Positions 43,221 to 51,916 of a stretch of 64,000 nucleotides of DNA are shown here, in pieces. Numbering within the stretch: position 1 is the stretch's first letter; each line of letters starts with the position of its first letter. This stretch comes from Bog-473 sp963824195 (lineage in GTDB: Bacteria > Actinomycetota > Acidimicrobiia > Acidimicrobiales > RAAP-2), in NCBI GenBank assembly GCA_963824195.1, contig CAWGOJ010000018.1, forward strand, positions 1-64,000, given 5' to 3'. Both the position numbers and the translations under genes were made by a program. The notes below the pieces were generated by a model, which was not told where the DNA came from, searched no databases, and saw nothing but the letters and a program-made list of their open reading frames with translations.

Positions 43221-43666
43221 CGACCGCCCGCGACGAAACCCCGACCCGCTTTGAGCCACCGGTCGGCGCCGAGAGTGCCCCCTTCTGGGACGCGACCCGC
43301 CAGGGGCGGCTCCTCGTCCAGTGGTGCACGGGCTGTGACCGCGGCGTGTTCTACCCGCGCGCGTTCTGCCCGCACTGCGCCGCGCCGAGATCGGCGCTCG
43401 AGTGGCGGACCGCCAGCGGGCGGGCCAGCGTCTACGCCGCCGTGGTCGAGCACAAGCCCGAGGCGGCCCGTGTCGCCTTCTCGGGGGGCGAGCCCTACTG
43501 TGTGGCACTGGTCGACCTGGAGGAGGGGGTGAGGATGATGACGAACGTCGTCGGCTGCCCACCCGCCGACGTCGGCAGCGGCATGGCCGTCGCGGTGACC
43601 TGGGAGCCCCTCAGCGACGGGCGCCAGCTGCCCCTCTTCCGCCCCGACGCGGGGACGGGGCCGTGA
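43217..43666 (+). CDS. DUF35 OB-fold zinc-ribbon protein
   Basis: 149 residues. An N-terminal helix (ESAPFWDATRQGRLLVQWC) leads into a four-Cys zinc ribbon (CTGC ... CPHC), then an OB fold ending VAVTWEPLSDGRQLPLF. In ChsH2 and relatives this domain binds acyl-CoA and the thiolase-like lyase. It overlaps the Ltp2-like gene before it and the CoA ligase after it by 4 bp each, so all three are coupled and presumably form one functional unit. Confidence 0.9.
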   Translation: MTTARDETPTRFEPPVGAESAPFWDATRQGRLLVQWCTGCDRGVFYPRAFCPHCAAPRSALEWRTASGRASVYAAVVEHKPEAARVAFSGGEPYCVALVDLEEGVRMMTNVVGCPPADVGSGMAVAVTWEPLSDGRQLPLFRPDAGTGP

Positions 43667-45234
43667 GCCTCCCCCAGGACATGCGCGCCGCAGCGGCCCA
43701 GGGCATGCTGCACGCCTGGTGGGCCGAGCGCATCCCGGACCGCCTCGCGCTCGTGACCCCGCACGGGGACCGCACCTACGACGACCTGAACCACGACATC
43801 AACCGGCTCGGCCGGGCCCTGCGGGCCCGGGGCCTGCAGGCCGGCGACTCCATCGCCCTGATGTGCACCAACCGCCCCGAATTCCTCGAGGTCCTCTACG
43901 CCGCCCAGCGCATCGGCCTGCGGTTCACCCCGATCAACTGGCATCTCACGGGCGCCGAGGCGGCCTACATCGTCGAGAACTGCGAGGCCAAGGCGTTCAT
44001 CTGCTCGGGCGACCTGGGCGACAAGGTCAAGGTCGCGGCCGCGGCCGGCGGGCCGGGGCTGGTCAGGATCAACACCGGTGGCTTCCTGCCCGGCTTCGAG
44101 ATGTACCACACGGTGGTCGCCGCCGAGGAGGGCTCGGACATCGACGACCCGGTGCTGGGCACGCAGATGCTCTACACCTCGGGCACCACGGGCCGGCCGA
44201 AGGGCGTGCACCGCGACACCACGGCCGTGAGCGCGCTCGCCACCGTCAACTTCTGCGGCTACGACGAGGACTGGGAGGCGAGCGTCGACGCGCACCTCCT
44301 GACGGGGCCGCTGTACCACGCCGCCCCGCTGGCCTTCTCGGTGGCCGTGCCCTTCCTCTACGGCGTGCCCATCGTGATCATGGACCACTGGGACCCCGTC
44401 GAGGCGCTCCGCCTCGTGGAGCGGCACGGGATTTCGCACACCCACATGGTGCCGACGATGTTCCACCGGCTGCTCGCCCTGCCCCCCGAGGAGCGGGAGC
44501 GCTTCGACACGTCGTCGCTCCGCTTCGTGATCCACGGGGCGGCGCCCTGCCCGGTCCCCGTCAAGGCGCGCCTGATCGAATGGCTCGGGCCGATCGTGGT
44601 CGAGTACTACGCCGCCACCGAGGGCCTGGGCACCCTGGTGGACTCGAAGACCTGGCTCGCCCATCCCGGCACCGTCGGGCGGCCCATGGTGCCCGGCCTG
44701 GTCAAGGTGGCCGACGACGCCGGCAACGACCTGCCCCCCGACGAGGTCGGCCTCGTCTTCCTCCAGGCTCCGGCCTCCACCAAGTTCGACTACTACGGCG
44801 ACGCCGAGAAGACGGCCGGGGCGTTCCGCGGCGACTACTTCACGCTGGGTGACATGGGCTACATGGACACGGAGGGATACCTGTTCCTCACCGACCGCAC
44901 GGCCAACCTGATCATCTCCGGCGGCGTCAACATCTACCCGGCCGAGGTCGACGCTGTCCTCCTGGAGCACCCGGCCGTGGGCGATGTCGCCACCATCGGC
45001 GTACCCGACGAGGAGTGGGGCGAGGTGGTGCTGGCGGTGGTCCAGCCGGCCGAGGGCGTGGCGGGGAGCGAGGAGCTGGCCGCCGAGCTGGTGGCGTTCT
45101 GCCGGGACCGCCTGGCCCACTTCAAGTGCCCCCGCAGCGTCGACTTCGTGTCGGAGCTGCCGCGGGAGGATACTGGGAAGATCTTCAAGAGGAAGCTACG
45201 GGAGCACTACCGGTCGGCGTCGAATCCGGAGTGA
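43663..45234 (+). CDS. Acyl-CoA synthetase (AMP-dependent ligase)
   Basis: 523 residues of the ANL superfamily: P-loop MLYTSGTTGRPKGVHRD, VEYYAATEG (motif A5), FTLGDMGYMDTEGYLFLTDR (ADP/AMP-binding Asp), and catalytic Lys in EDTGKIFKRKLRE. It activates a carboxylate with ATP and CoA. Its coupling to acyl-CoA dehydrogenase, Ltp2-like lyase and SDR suggests it loads the pathway substrate, perhaps a steroid or terpenoid acid (inference). GTG 43663 overlaps the DUF35 stop. Confidence 0.92.
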   Translation: MSLPQDMRAAAAQGMLHAWWAERIPDRLALVTPHGDRTYDDLNHDINRLGRALRARGLQAGDSIALMCTNRPEFLEVLYAAQRIGLRFTPINWHLTGAEAAYIVENCEAKAFICSGDLGDKVKVAAAAGGPGLVRINTGGFLPGFEMYHTVVAAEEGSDIDDPVLGTQMLYTSGTTGRPKGVHRDTTAVSALATVNFCGYDEDWEASVDAHLLTGPLYHAAPLAFSVAVPFLYGVPIVIMDHWDPVEALRLVERHGISHTHMVPTMFHRLLALPPEERERFDTSSLRFVIHGAAPCPVPVKARLIEWLGPIVVEYYAATEGLGTLVDSKTWLAHPGTVGRPMVPGLVKVADDAGNDLPPDEVGLVFLQAPASTKFDYYGDAEKTAGAFRGDYFTLGDMGYMDTEGYLFLTDRTANLIISGGVNIYPAEVDAVLLEHPAVGDVATIGVPDEEWGEVVLAVVQPAEGVAGSEELAAELVAFCRDRLAHFKCPRSVDFVSELPREDTGKIFKRKLREHYRSASNPE

Positions 45235-45255
45235 CCAAGACCAAAGGAGTTGCAC

Positions 45256-46170
45256 GTGGGAATCTGTGACGGACGGGTTGTCGTCATCACCGGGGCGGGC
45301 CGGGGCATCGGGCGCGAGCACGCCCTCGAGTTCGCCAGCCAGGGCGCCAAGCTGGTGATCAACGACCTCGGAGCAGAGGTGGACGGGTCGGGCTCGTCGG
45401 CCGGTCCCGCCGGGCAGGTCGTCGACGAGGTCCGGGCCATGGGGGGAGAGGCCGTGGCCAACGGCGACGACGTCTCGGACTACGAGGGAGCGGGACGCCT
45501 CATCCAGACCGCGGTCGACACGTTCGGGACCATCGACGTGCTGGTCAACAACGCCGGCATCCTGCGTGACCGCATGCTGGTCAACATGACGATCGACGAG
45601 TGGGACGCCGTGATCAAGGTGCACCTGCGCGGCACCTTCGCCCCGACCCGCCACGCCGTCGAGTACTGGCGCAACCGCACCAAGGCCGGCGAGACGAACG
45701 ACGCCCGCATCATCAACACGACGTCCCCCTCGGGCATTTACGGCAACGTCGGGCAGACCAACTACGGGGCCGCCAAGGCGGGGATCGCCGCCTTCACCGT
45801 CATCGCCGCCATGGAGCTCGAGCGCTATGGCGTCACCGTCAACGCCATCGCCCCGGCCGCGCTGACCCGCATGACCGAGAACCTCGGGATGGGCGCCGTC
45901 TCGGAGGAGAAGAAGCCCGAGGAGTTCGACCCCTTCGACCCGGCCAACATCGCGCCGATCGTCGTCTGGCTCGGCAGTCCCGAGTCGGCGGGCATCACCG
46001 GCCGCGTCTTCAACGTGCAGGGTGACCACATCAGCGTCGCCGAGGGCTGGGTGGCCGGGCCCGGCGCCGACAAGGGCGACCGCTGGGACCCCGCCGAGCT
46101 GGGCAAGGTCGTGCCCGACCTGGTGGCCAAGGCGGCCCCCAACGCCAACATGGGTGGGCGGCGCAAGTAG
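45256..46170 (+). CDS. SDR dehydrogenase (HSD17B4/MFE-2-like)
   Basis: 304 residues. NAD-binding VVVITGAGRGIGREHALEFA, LVNNAGILRDRML, catalytic Ser in NTTSPSGIYGN and Tyr-x-x-x-Lys in TNYGAAKAGIAAF. The REHAL-x-FA opening and long C-terminus match the 3-hydroxyacyl-CoA dehydrogenase part of peroxisomal-type multifunctional enzymes. GTG 45256 is preferred to TTG 45250 because AAAGGAG is then 7 bp away. The gene is 21 bp after the ligase. It probably oxidises a 3-hydroxyacyl-CoA made by a hydratase outside this operon. Confidence 0.88.
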   Translation: MGICDGRVVVITGAGRGIGREHALEFASQGAKLVINDLGAEVDGSGSSAGPAGQVVDEVRAMGGEAVANGDDVSDYEGAGRLIQTAVDTFGTIDVLVNNAGILRDRMLVNMTIDEWDAVIKVHLRGTFAPTRHAVEYWRNRTKAGETNDARIINTTSPSGIYGNVGQTNYGAAKAGIAAFTVIAAMELERYGVTVNAIAPAALTRMTENLGMGAVSEEKKPEEFDPFDPANIAPIVVWLGSPESAGITGRVFNVQGDHISVAEGWVAGPGADKGDRWDPAELGKVVPDLVAKAAPNANMGGRRK

Positions 46171-46172
46171 TC

Positions 46173-47309
46173 GTGCGCAGCGAGGCGACCCCTCCGGTGC
46201 CCGGCCGGCGCGACATGGACGAGGCCGTCCAGGTCATCCATGACAACGCGGACCGGCTGTTCCTGTGGGACTACGAACGGGATCGGGGGCAGCTCGTCAC
46301 CCTCTACAACAAGGCGATGGGGTCGCAGTGGAACAGCGTCACCGACCTCGACTGGTCGACCGACGTCGACCCCGAACGGCTGGTGGCCGAGCAGGACAGC
46401 CCGCTGCTGGCCGTGGCCCGGGTGGCGGGCACGCTGCCGGGCTCGCCCATGGCGAAGTGGACGGAGAAGGAGTACTCGCAGCTCGGGATCGAGTTCTTCA
46501 AGGCCAACCTGTCGCAGTTCATGCACGGCGAGCAGGGGGCCATGATGACGGCGGCCAAGATCGTCGAGACGGTGCCGTGGATCGACGCCAAGTACTACGC
46601 CTCGACCCAGACCATGGACGAGGCGAGGCACACCGAGGTCTTCGCCAAGTATCTCCGGACCAAGCTGGGCGACGCGTACCCGATGAGCCCCTTCCTCAAG
46701 GCGCAGATCTGGTCTCTGCTCGAGGACTCCCGGTGGGACATCGCGTACCTCGGGATGCAGATCGTGATCGAGTCGCTGGCGCTGGCCGCCTTCGGCGACA
46801 TGCTGCGGCGCACCAAGGAGCCCCTGCTGACGAAGCTCCTGCGCTACGTCATGTCCGACGAGGCGCGCCACGTCGCCTTCGGCGTGTTGACGCTGTCGGA
46901 GTTCTACCGTGACCTGAGCGAGGCCGAGCTGTTCGAGCGCCAGGAGTTCATGGTCGACGCCACGCTCAACTCGCGGGCACGGGCCACCACGCCCGAGGTG
47001 TGGGAGCGCATGGGCACGACGGCCGAGGCGGTGTTCCCCTTCATCATGCAGGCCGCGGAGAAGGCGGGGCTGAACCCGATGCGGGGCTTCGCCCGTGGCT
47101 TCTTCGCCAAGCTCGTCCCTAACGTCCGCAAGCTCGGCCTGCTCGATGCCAACAACGGGTACCTGCGCGAGAAGTGGGGCGAGGCCGGGCTGCTGGAGTT
47201 CGAATTCGCCGACGACACGGGATCGGACTACGAGTCCTACGACGCCGTCGCCCAGGACCGTGCGGCTCGTGAGCCCGGCGACACGTCGCCCCACGTCACC
47301 GGGGGATGA
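46173..47309 (+). CDS. Ferritin-like di-iron carboxylate protein
   Basis: 378 residues with a full R2-like ligand set: Glu in FMHGEQGAMM, ExxH in TMDEARHTEVF, Glu in QIVIESLALAAF and ExxH in MSDEARHVAFGV. These arrange as two E...ExxH pairs in a four-helix bundle, as in ribonucleotide reductase R2-like oxidases and N-oxygenases. No reductase partner is adjacent. It starts 2 bp after the SDR stop and overlaps the next gene by ATGA, so it belongs to the acyl-CoA operon, where an oxygenation or desaturation step would fit. The exact reaction is unknown. Confidence 0.82.
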   Translation: MRSEATPPVPGRRDMDEAVQVIHDNADRLFLWDYERDRGQLVTLYNKAMGSQWNSVTDLDWSTDVDPERLVAEQDSPLLAVARVAGTLPGSPMAKWTEKEYSQLGIEFFKANLSQFMHGEQGAMMTAAKIVETVPWIDAKYYASTQTMDEARHTEVFAKYLRTKLGDAYPMSPFLKAQIWSLLEDSRWDIAYLGMQIVIESLALAAFGDMLRRTKEPLLTKLLRYVMSDEARHVAFGVLTLSEFYRDLSEAELFERQEFMVDATLNSRARATTPEVWERMGTTAEAVFPFIMQAAEKAGLNPMRGFARGFFAKLVPNVRKLGLLDANNGYLREKWGEAGLLEFEFADDTGSDYESYDAVAQDRAAREPGDTSPHVTGG

Positions 47310-47707
47310 GCCCGCGGCGCTCCCCCATCGACCGGGTGCGCGCCATCTGCCTCGCGCTCCCCGAAGCCGAGGAGCGCCCCTTCGGTGGCCACACCGCACC
47401 TGCGTTCCGGATCCGGGACAAGTTCTTCGTCATGACGAGCGAGGACGCCACGTCCATGACGCTCAAGGCCCCCAAGGGCGTGCAGGCGATCCTGGTCGCA
47501 TCGGACCCCGAGCGCTTCTTCGTGCCGAAGTACGTCGGGCACATCGGATGGATCGGGGTGCGGCTCGACCGCACGGCCTCGCTCGACTGGGACGAGGTGG
47601 CCGAGCTCATCGCCGAGAGCTACTGCCTGGCGGCGCCGAAGCGGCTGGCGGCGCGGGTGGACCCGCCGCAAGATCCCGCGGTCAGCGCGAAGGGTCGAGC
47701 CCGGTGA
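47306..47707 (+). CDS. YjbR/MmcQ-type protein
   Basis: 133 residues with CLALPEAEERPFGGHTAPAF near the start, IRDKFFVMTSEDATSMTLKA and VPKYVGHIGWIGVRLD, the CyaY-like fold pattern of YjbR proteins (DNA-binding-like, function unclear). ATG overlaps the di-iron gene stop (ATGA). Its last 26 bp overlap the end of the opposite-strand membrane protein gene. Confidence 0.8.
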   Translation: MSPRRSPIDRVRAICLALPEAEERPFGGHTAPAFRIRDKFFVMTSEDATSMTLKAPKGVQAILVASDPERFFVPKYVGHIGWIGVRLDRTASLDWDEVAELIAESYCLAAPKRLAARVDPPQDPAVSAKGRAR

Positions 47708-48476
47708 GCGTGGCGACCATGCTCTCGTCGTAGCGGACGCCGCCCTGGGTCACGCCCACCGTCTCCCGTTCGCGCACGATGAGGCCGCTGCTGGGGACGA
47801 TCCAGAAGTCCGTCGGGTTGGTCCCGTGCTCGGTCCCGGTGAACGTCAGGGTGAACCGGGTGTGCTCGACGGTCACGGCGTGCCTGCCGACCATCATGGT
47901 CGCCTCACCGAGCGCCTCCCCGGCCAGGCCCACCTTCTCCGCCGGGCTCGCCAGGGAGCACATGACGCCCCAGTGCTCCCCCGGGTGCGCCGCCGGCGGC
48001 AGGAGGTACGCCGTCGCCGGGCACTCGACGGTCGACGTGGTGGTCGTGCCGGCGATCGACTCGTCGGTGACGAGCCTCGGCACACTCAGCGCGCCGGCGG
48101 CACCGGCACACAGGGTGGTCGCCTCGGTGTGCTGGGTGATGGGGACCCAGCTCACGGTCGCGCAGCGCCCGTCGGCGACGATCATGGAAGTGGTCGAGGG
48201 GAACGAGCGCTGGACGCCCACGAGGCTCAGGCCCTCGCCCCCGCTCGTGCGGTAGGTGTAGACGCCGGGCGCCGGCAGCCGGTTGCGCAGCGAGGCCAGC
48301 ACCCTGCCCGTCTGCTCGCGCCGGTAGATGCGCAGTGCCTGACGCAGGCCCACCGGCGACGACACGGTGCGGAACACCAGGGCCCACGCCGTCCCGCCGG
48401 CGGAGCTGACCATGACCAGGGCGAGCACCAGGACCGACAGCAACCGATGTTGCTGGACCCATTGCCAGACGAACAC
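47682..48476 (-). CDS. Membrane-anchored secreted hypothetical protein
   Basis: 264 residues. An N-terminal hydrophobic helix (RLLSVLVLALVMVSSAGGTAW) after a short cytoplasmic start suggests an uncleaved anchor; the rest is polar and predicted outside. Repeated elements such as PGVYTYRTSGGEGLSLVG, FPSTTSMIVADGRC and SSGLIVRERETVGV look like a beta-rich domain with two Cys. I recognise no family, though similar proteins occur in Acidimicrobiia. Tail-to-tail overlap with the YjbR gene. Confidence 0.6.
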   Translation of the reverse strand: MFVWQWVQQHRLLSVLVLALVMVSSAGGTAWALVFRTVSSPVGLRQALRIYRREQTGRVLASLRNRLPAPGVYTYRTSGGEGLSLVGVQRSFPSTTSMIVADGRCATVSWVPITQHTEATTLCAGAAGALSVPRLVTDESIAGTTTTSTVECPATAYLLPPAAHPGEHWGVMCSLASPAEKVGLAGEALGEATMMVGRHAVTVEHTRFTLTFTGTEHGTNPTDFWIVPSSGLIVRERETVGVTQGGVRYDESMVATLTGLDPSR

Positions 48477-48533
48477 GTCGCCATCGTATCTCCCGACGGC
48501 CAGGCCCGGCCGTGACAGCGGAGCCCGGACCGC

Positions 48534-49895
48534 TCAAGCCGGGTCGGGCACCCAGTTGCCGTGGAACCCGGCCGGCACCCGCTGCGGGAGCTCGATCACG
48601 GCTTGCGGCTCCCCGTCGATGTCCTCGGCGTTGAGGATGTGCAGCGCCGAGCGGCCCCTCTCGGCCGAGTGCACGAACGCCATCAGCCAGCCGTCGGACT
48701 CGCCGGCGTCATCGGCACGGGGAACGAAGACGGCCTCGCCCAGTGCGGCGCCGCGGCCGAACGAGCGGGTCGTGCTCGTCCCACGCTCGAGGTCGTGGCG
48801 AATGAGCAACGACTCGGTGCCCACGATGCCGTCGGCCTCGGCGACCGCCACCGCGTAGCCGTAGCGGTGCGCCAGGCCGACCCGCCGCTCATCGACGCGG
48901 GGGAATTCCTGGCCACGGTCGTCGAGCCGCTCCTCCTTCACCGAGCTGCCGTGCCCATCGAGATGCCACCGCTCCAGGGTCGGCGACCCCTCGGCCGGGC
49001 CGAGGATCTGCGTCCGGAACATGGAAGGGTGGCGTACGACGTCGAGCACGATGCCGTCACCGTCCGGTTCGTCGAACGCGTTCATGGGGTGGAACACGTA
49101 GCACGGGGCGACGTCGTGCCAGACGACGTCCGTCGAGTCACCGTCCCGGGGCAGCAGGCCGACGCGGGCGCGGTACCCCTCCTGCCAGCGGTACGGGAAG
49201 CGCGCGCCTGCGGCAATCGCCTCCATGGAGAAGGTCACGGGGAGGTCGAGCAGCACGACGTAGCGCTGGGTGATGGCGGTGTCGTGCACGCTCACGGGGC
49301 CGCCCATCGCGACCCGTCTCGAGGATCGCACGCGCGCCTGGGCATCGAGCACCGTCACCTCGACGTCGTCGCCCCAGCCGAAGAAATAGGACACGGCGTA
49401 GAGCTCACCGGTCAGCGGGTCCCGCTTGGGGTGGGCGGTGTACCCACCCTCGAGGGTGCCGCCGAAGTCGCACGGGCCGATCGTGTCGAGCTCGTCGGTG
49501 AGCTCGTAGGGACGGGCGCCGGCCTCGACGATGGCGAACGTGCGCCCCGCGTGGCCGATGACGTTGGTGTTGGCGGCGAAGTCCATCTCGGCGTGCACGG
49601 AGCCGGGCCGCGGCTCCTCGCCCAGGGCGCGTGCCACCTCGGCCGAGCGGACCCAGCGGTTGCGGTACCACTCGGCCCGTCCGTCGCGCAGGCGGACCCC
49701 GTGCACCATCCCGTCGCCGGTGAACCAGTGGTAGGCCGCCGGCTCGGGCACCGACACCGGATTGGGCCCGTTGCGCAGGTAGCGGCCGCAGAGGACCTCG
49801 GGCACCTGGCCTGTCACCGCCAGCTCGGTCGCCGTCACCTCCTCGTGGACCGGGGCGAAGTTGCCCTGTAGGTATGGATTCGCGGCGAGCGTCAC
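48534..49895 (-). CDS. Carotenoid oxygenase (carotenoid cleavage dioxygenase)
   Basis: 453 residues from GTG 49895, with AGGAGG five bp upstream. The four iron-binding His lie in YTAHPKRDPLTGE, VSVHDTAITQ, YVFHPMNAFDEPDG and AGFHGNWVPDPA. YLRNGPNPVSVPE and HWFTGDGMVHGVRL are family hallmarks. It cleaves a double bond of a carotenoid, apocarotenoid or stilbene using O2. No carotenoid biosynthesis genes are in the window, so the substrate is unknown. Confidence 0.93.
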   Translation of the reverse strand: MTLAANPYLQGNFAPVHEEVTATELAVTGQVPEVLCGRYLRNGPNPVSVPEPAAYHWFTGDGMVHGVRLRDGRAEWYRNRWVRSAEVARALGEEPRPGSVHAEMDFAANTNVIGHAGRTFAIVEAGARPYELTDELDTIGPCDFGGTLEGGYTAHPKRDPLTGELYAVSYFFGWGDDVEVTVLDAQARVRSSRRVAMGGPVSVHDTAITQRYVVLLDLPVTFSMEAIAAGARFPYRWQEGYRARVGLLPRDGDSTDVVWHDVAPCYVFHPMNAFDEPDGDGIVLDVVRHPSMFRTQILGPAEGSPTLERWHLDGHGSSVKEERLDDRGQEFPRVDERRVGLAHRYGYAVAVAEADGIVGTESLLIRHDLERGTSTTRSFGRGAALGEAVFVPRADDAGESDGWLMAFVHSAERGRSALHILNAEDIDGEPQAVIELPQRVPAGFHGNWVPDPA

Positions 49896-50054
49896 GGAGC
49901 CCTCCTTCGAGAGAACGACGGCTCCCAAACTAGGCACTCCGGGTGAAGAATGCGTGACCAATCCGTGCGTGGACCCGGTCAGACACCCTTTCCGCCCCGT
50001 GGCGCGCTAAGCTTCTTCTCGAGGGCACCACCATCACAAGTTTGGAAATCCCTC

Positions 50055-50070
50055 TAGCTCGCGAGAGCTA
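50055..50070 (+). promoter_or_regulatory. Hairpin with GCGA tetraloop in the cold-shock 5' leader
   Basis: TAGCTC-GCGA-GAGCTA is a perfect 6-bp stem closed by a GNRA-type loop, 57-72 bp before the cold-shock ATG. Cold-shock mRNAs often have structured, temperature-sensitive leaders. The transcription start was not mapped, so its presence in the mRNA is inferred. Confidence 0.45.
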
Positions 50071-50126
50071 CCGGCCATGGCCCACCAACACGGGTCAAAT
50101 CTGGCCAGGAGAGGAGTGGATTTTCA

Positions 50127-50333
50127 ATGGCAACTGGTTCCGTGAAGTGGTTTAACGGTGAGAAGGGCTTCGGCTTCATCACCCAGGACGGTGGGGGCCC
50201 CGACGTATTCGTGCACTTCAGCGCGATTTCCGGTACGGGCTACCGCAATCTCGAGGAAGGCCAGAAGGTCGAATTCGAGACCAACCAAGGCCCCAAGGGC
50301 CTGCAGGCCGCCAACGTGCGCGCCATCGGCTGA
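50127..50333 (+). CDS. cspA: Cold-shock protein
   Basis: 68 residues, the standard length, with RNP1 KGFGFITQD and RNP2 DVFVHFSAI on the five-strand OB fold; start SVKWFNGEKG. It binds single-stranded RNA/DNA and acts as an RNA chaperone. A GAGAGGAG box precedes the ATG. A strong terminator lies 22 bp after the stop, so it is a single-gene unit with a leader of its own. Confidence 0.97.
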   Translation: MATGSVKWFNGEKGFGFITQDGGGPDVFVHFSAISGTGYRNLEEGQKVEFETNQGPKGLQAANVRAIG

Positions 50334-50355
50334 CGCCGATCTCGAAGCAGTCAAC

Positions 50356-50395
50356 GACAGAACCCCGTCTCCGAGCGAGACGGGGTTCTGTCAAT
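50356..50395 (+). terminator. Intrinsic terminator of cspA
   Basis: GACAGAACCCCGTCTC (50356-50371) pairs perfectly with 50377-50392 around a CGAGC loop: a 16-bp stem, followed by AATTT. The short T run is weak but the stem is very strong. It may also serve the convergent gene ending at 50473. Confidence 0.85.
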
Positions 50396-50472
50396 TTCCG
50401 ATGCGCTCACATGTGCCGCCGCAGGCGTGGACGTCCGGCCGGCGGTACGGGACGCGAGCCCGGACCTCGGCC

Positions 50473-51231
50473 CTACCAGTAGGGCCGGCGCTGCCGGGTC
50501 GTCACCTCCAGCACGGCGGGCGCGTACTCCCGGCGGCACACCACCAGATCGGGCAGCCACGCGTCGGGGTCGCCGTAGCGCAACGGCTCCCCGTCGAGCC
50601 GGCTGGCGTGGAGGCCGCTCGCCGTCGCGACCGCGACCGGGGCGCACGAGTCCCACTCGTACTGGCCACCCGCGTGCACGTACACCTCGGCCACGCCGAG
50701 GATCACGGCAGCGATCTTGGCCCCGGCCGATCCCATCGGGACCATGACGCCGCCCAGCGCCTCGGTGACGTCGTACGCGACGTCGGGTGGACGGCTCCGC
50801 GACACCACGACCCGCGGGCGCTCGCCCGGCGGGGCGGGGGGCAGGACGGGTGGGTCGCCGGTGGAGAGCACGAGGCCGAGCGCCGGCAGGGCGACCGCGC
50901 CGACGACGGCCACACCCCCGAGGGCCATCGCCACGTGCACGGCCCAGTCGGTCCGTCCCCTCTGGCGGAACTCGCGTGTGCCGTCGAGCGGGTCGATGAT
51001 CCACAGGCGTCCCTCGCCGGACACGTGTTCGAGCCCCTCTTCCGAACGGACGGCGTCATCGGGGTAGAGCCGGTTGATCTCACGCACGAGGAGCTGGTGT
51101 GACATGCGGTCGCCTGCGGCGCCGATGTCACGCAGAGCGGGCGGGTCGGCTCGCAGCTCCACGAGGGCACGCCCCGCCACCTCGGCCAGCCGGGCCGCGT
51201 CTCCGTGCTCAGCGGCCAGGTCCTCGCGCAT
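50473..51231 (-). CDS. cysQ: Inositol-monophosphatase family, CysQ-like 3'(2'),5'-bisphosphate nucleotidase
   Basis: 252 residues. Metal-binding motifs are VRSEEGLEH, WIIDPLDGTREFRQRG and the C-terminal YEWDSCAPVAVATASG (W-D-x-x-A-P). The family hydrolyses inositol phosphates, PAP/PAPS or fructose-bisphosphate; the DPLDGTREF form and short length are more like CysQ. A role in recycling PAP would fit the sulfotransferase elsewhere in the window, but there is no direct link. It lies just downstream of the LuxR regulator on the same strand. Confidence 0.82.
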   Translation of the reverse strand: MREDLAAEHGDAARLAEVAGRALVELRADPPALRDIGAAGDRMSHQLLVREINRLYPDDAVRSEEGLEHVSGEGRLWIIDPLDGTREFRQRGRTDWAVHVAMALGGVAVVGAVALPALGLVLSTGDPPVLPPAPPGERPRVVVSRSRPPDVAYDVTEALGGVMVPMGSAGAKIAAVILGVAEVYVHAGGQYEWDSCAPVAVATASGLHASRLDGEPLRYGDPDAWLPDLVVCRREYAPAVLEVTTRQRRPYW

Positions 51232-51241
51232 GGCCCCCTGT

Positions 51242-51916
51242 CTAGACCAAGCGCCTGTCCGTGGCCCATCTGGTCAACTCGTGGCGCGTCGAGAGCTGGA
51301 GCTTGCGCAGGACCGACGAGACGTGCGACTCGACCGTCTTGGCCGAGATGCTCAGGTCGCGGCCGACCTCCTTGTAGGTGTAGCCCCGGGCGATGAGCCG
51401 CAGCACCTCACGCTCGCGCGGCGAGAGCTGGTCGAGCTCGGGGTCCAGGCCGGTGGTGGGCGCCCCGCCCTGGGCGAACGCGTCCAACACGAAGCCGGCC
51501 AGCCTCGGGGAGAAGACGGCGTCGCCGGCGGCGACCCGGTAGACGGCCTGCAAGAGCTCGGGCCCCGAGATCGTCTTGGTGATGTAGCCACGGGCGCCCG
51601 CCCGGATGACGTCGATCACGTCCTCGGGCGCGTCGGACACCGAGAGCGCCAGGAATTGCACCCCGGGATGATGCGGGAGGACACCGCGCAGCACCGCGTG
51701 GCCGCCCCCACCGGGCAGGTGCACGTCGAGCAGCACGACGTCCGGGAGCCGCTCGTTGATGAGCTCGACGGCGGCAGCGGCCTCGTCGGCCTCGCCGATG
51801 ACCTCGACGGCCTCACCGAGCTCGGCCCTGACGCCGGCACGGAACACCGCATGATCCTCCACCAGGAAGATGCGGGGCCGGCCGGCCGGTGCCGCCGCGA
51901 CGTGGTCCTGGCTCAC
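51242..51916 (-). CDS. NarL/LuxR-family response regulator
   Basis: 224 residues. Receiver domain RIFLVEDHAVFRAGVRAEL with phospho-acceptor Asp in DVVLLDVHLPG, Ser in LALSVSDAP and Lys in GYITKTISG; LuxR-type helix-turn-helix in LSPREREVLRLIARGYTYKE and ISAKTVESHVSSVLRKL. The start GTG 51916 overlaps the kinase stop by 4 bp. It is the cognate partner of the PspC-containing kinase and probably controls the divergent PspC/DUF1707 genes. Confidence 0.92.
   Translation of the reverse strand: MSQDHVAAAPAGRPRIFLVEDHAVFRAGVRAELGEAVEVIGEADEAAAAVELINERLPDVVLLDVHLPGGGGHAVLRGVLPHHPGVQFLALSVSDAPEDVIDVIRAGARGYITKTISGPELLQAVYRVAAGDAVFSPRLAGFVLDAFAQGGAPTTGLDPELDQLSPREREVLRLIARGYTYKEVGRDLSISAKTVESHVSSVLRKLQLSTRHELTRWATDRRLV

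Noticed and set aside
43495..45120. 541-residue open frame opposite the CoA ligase gene
   Set aside because: No domain and biased composition, as expected for antisense of a high-GC gene; the ligase has all motifs.
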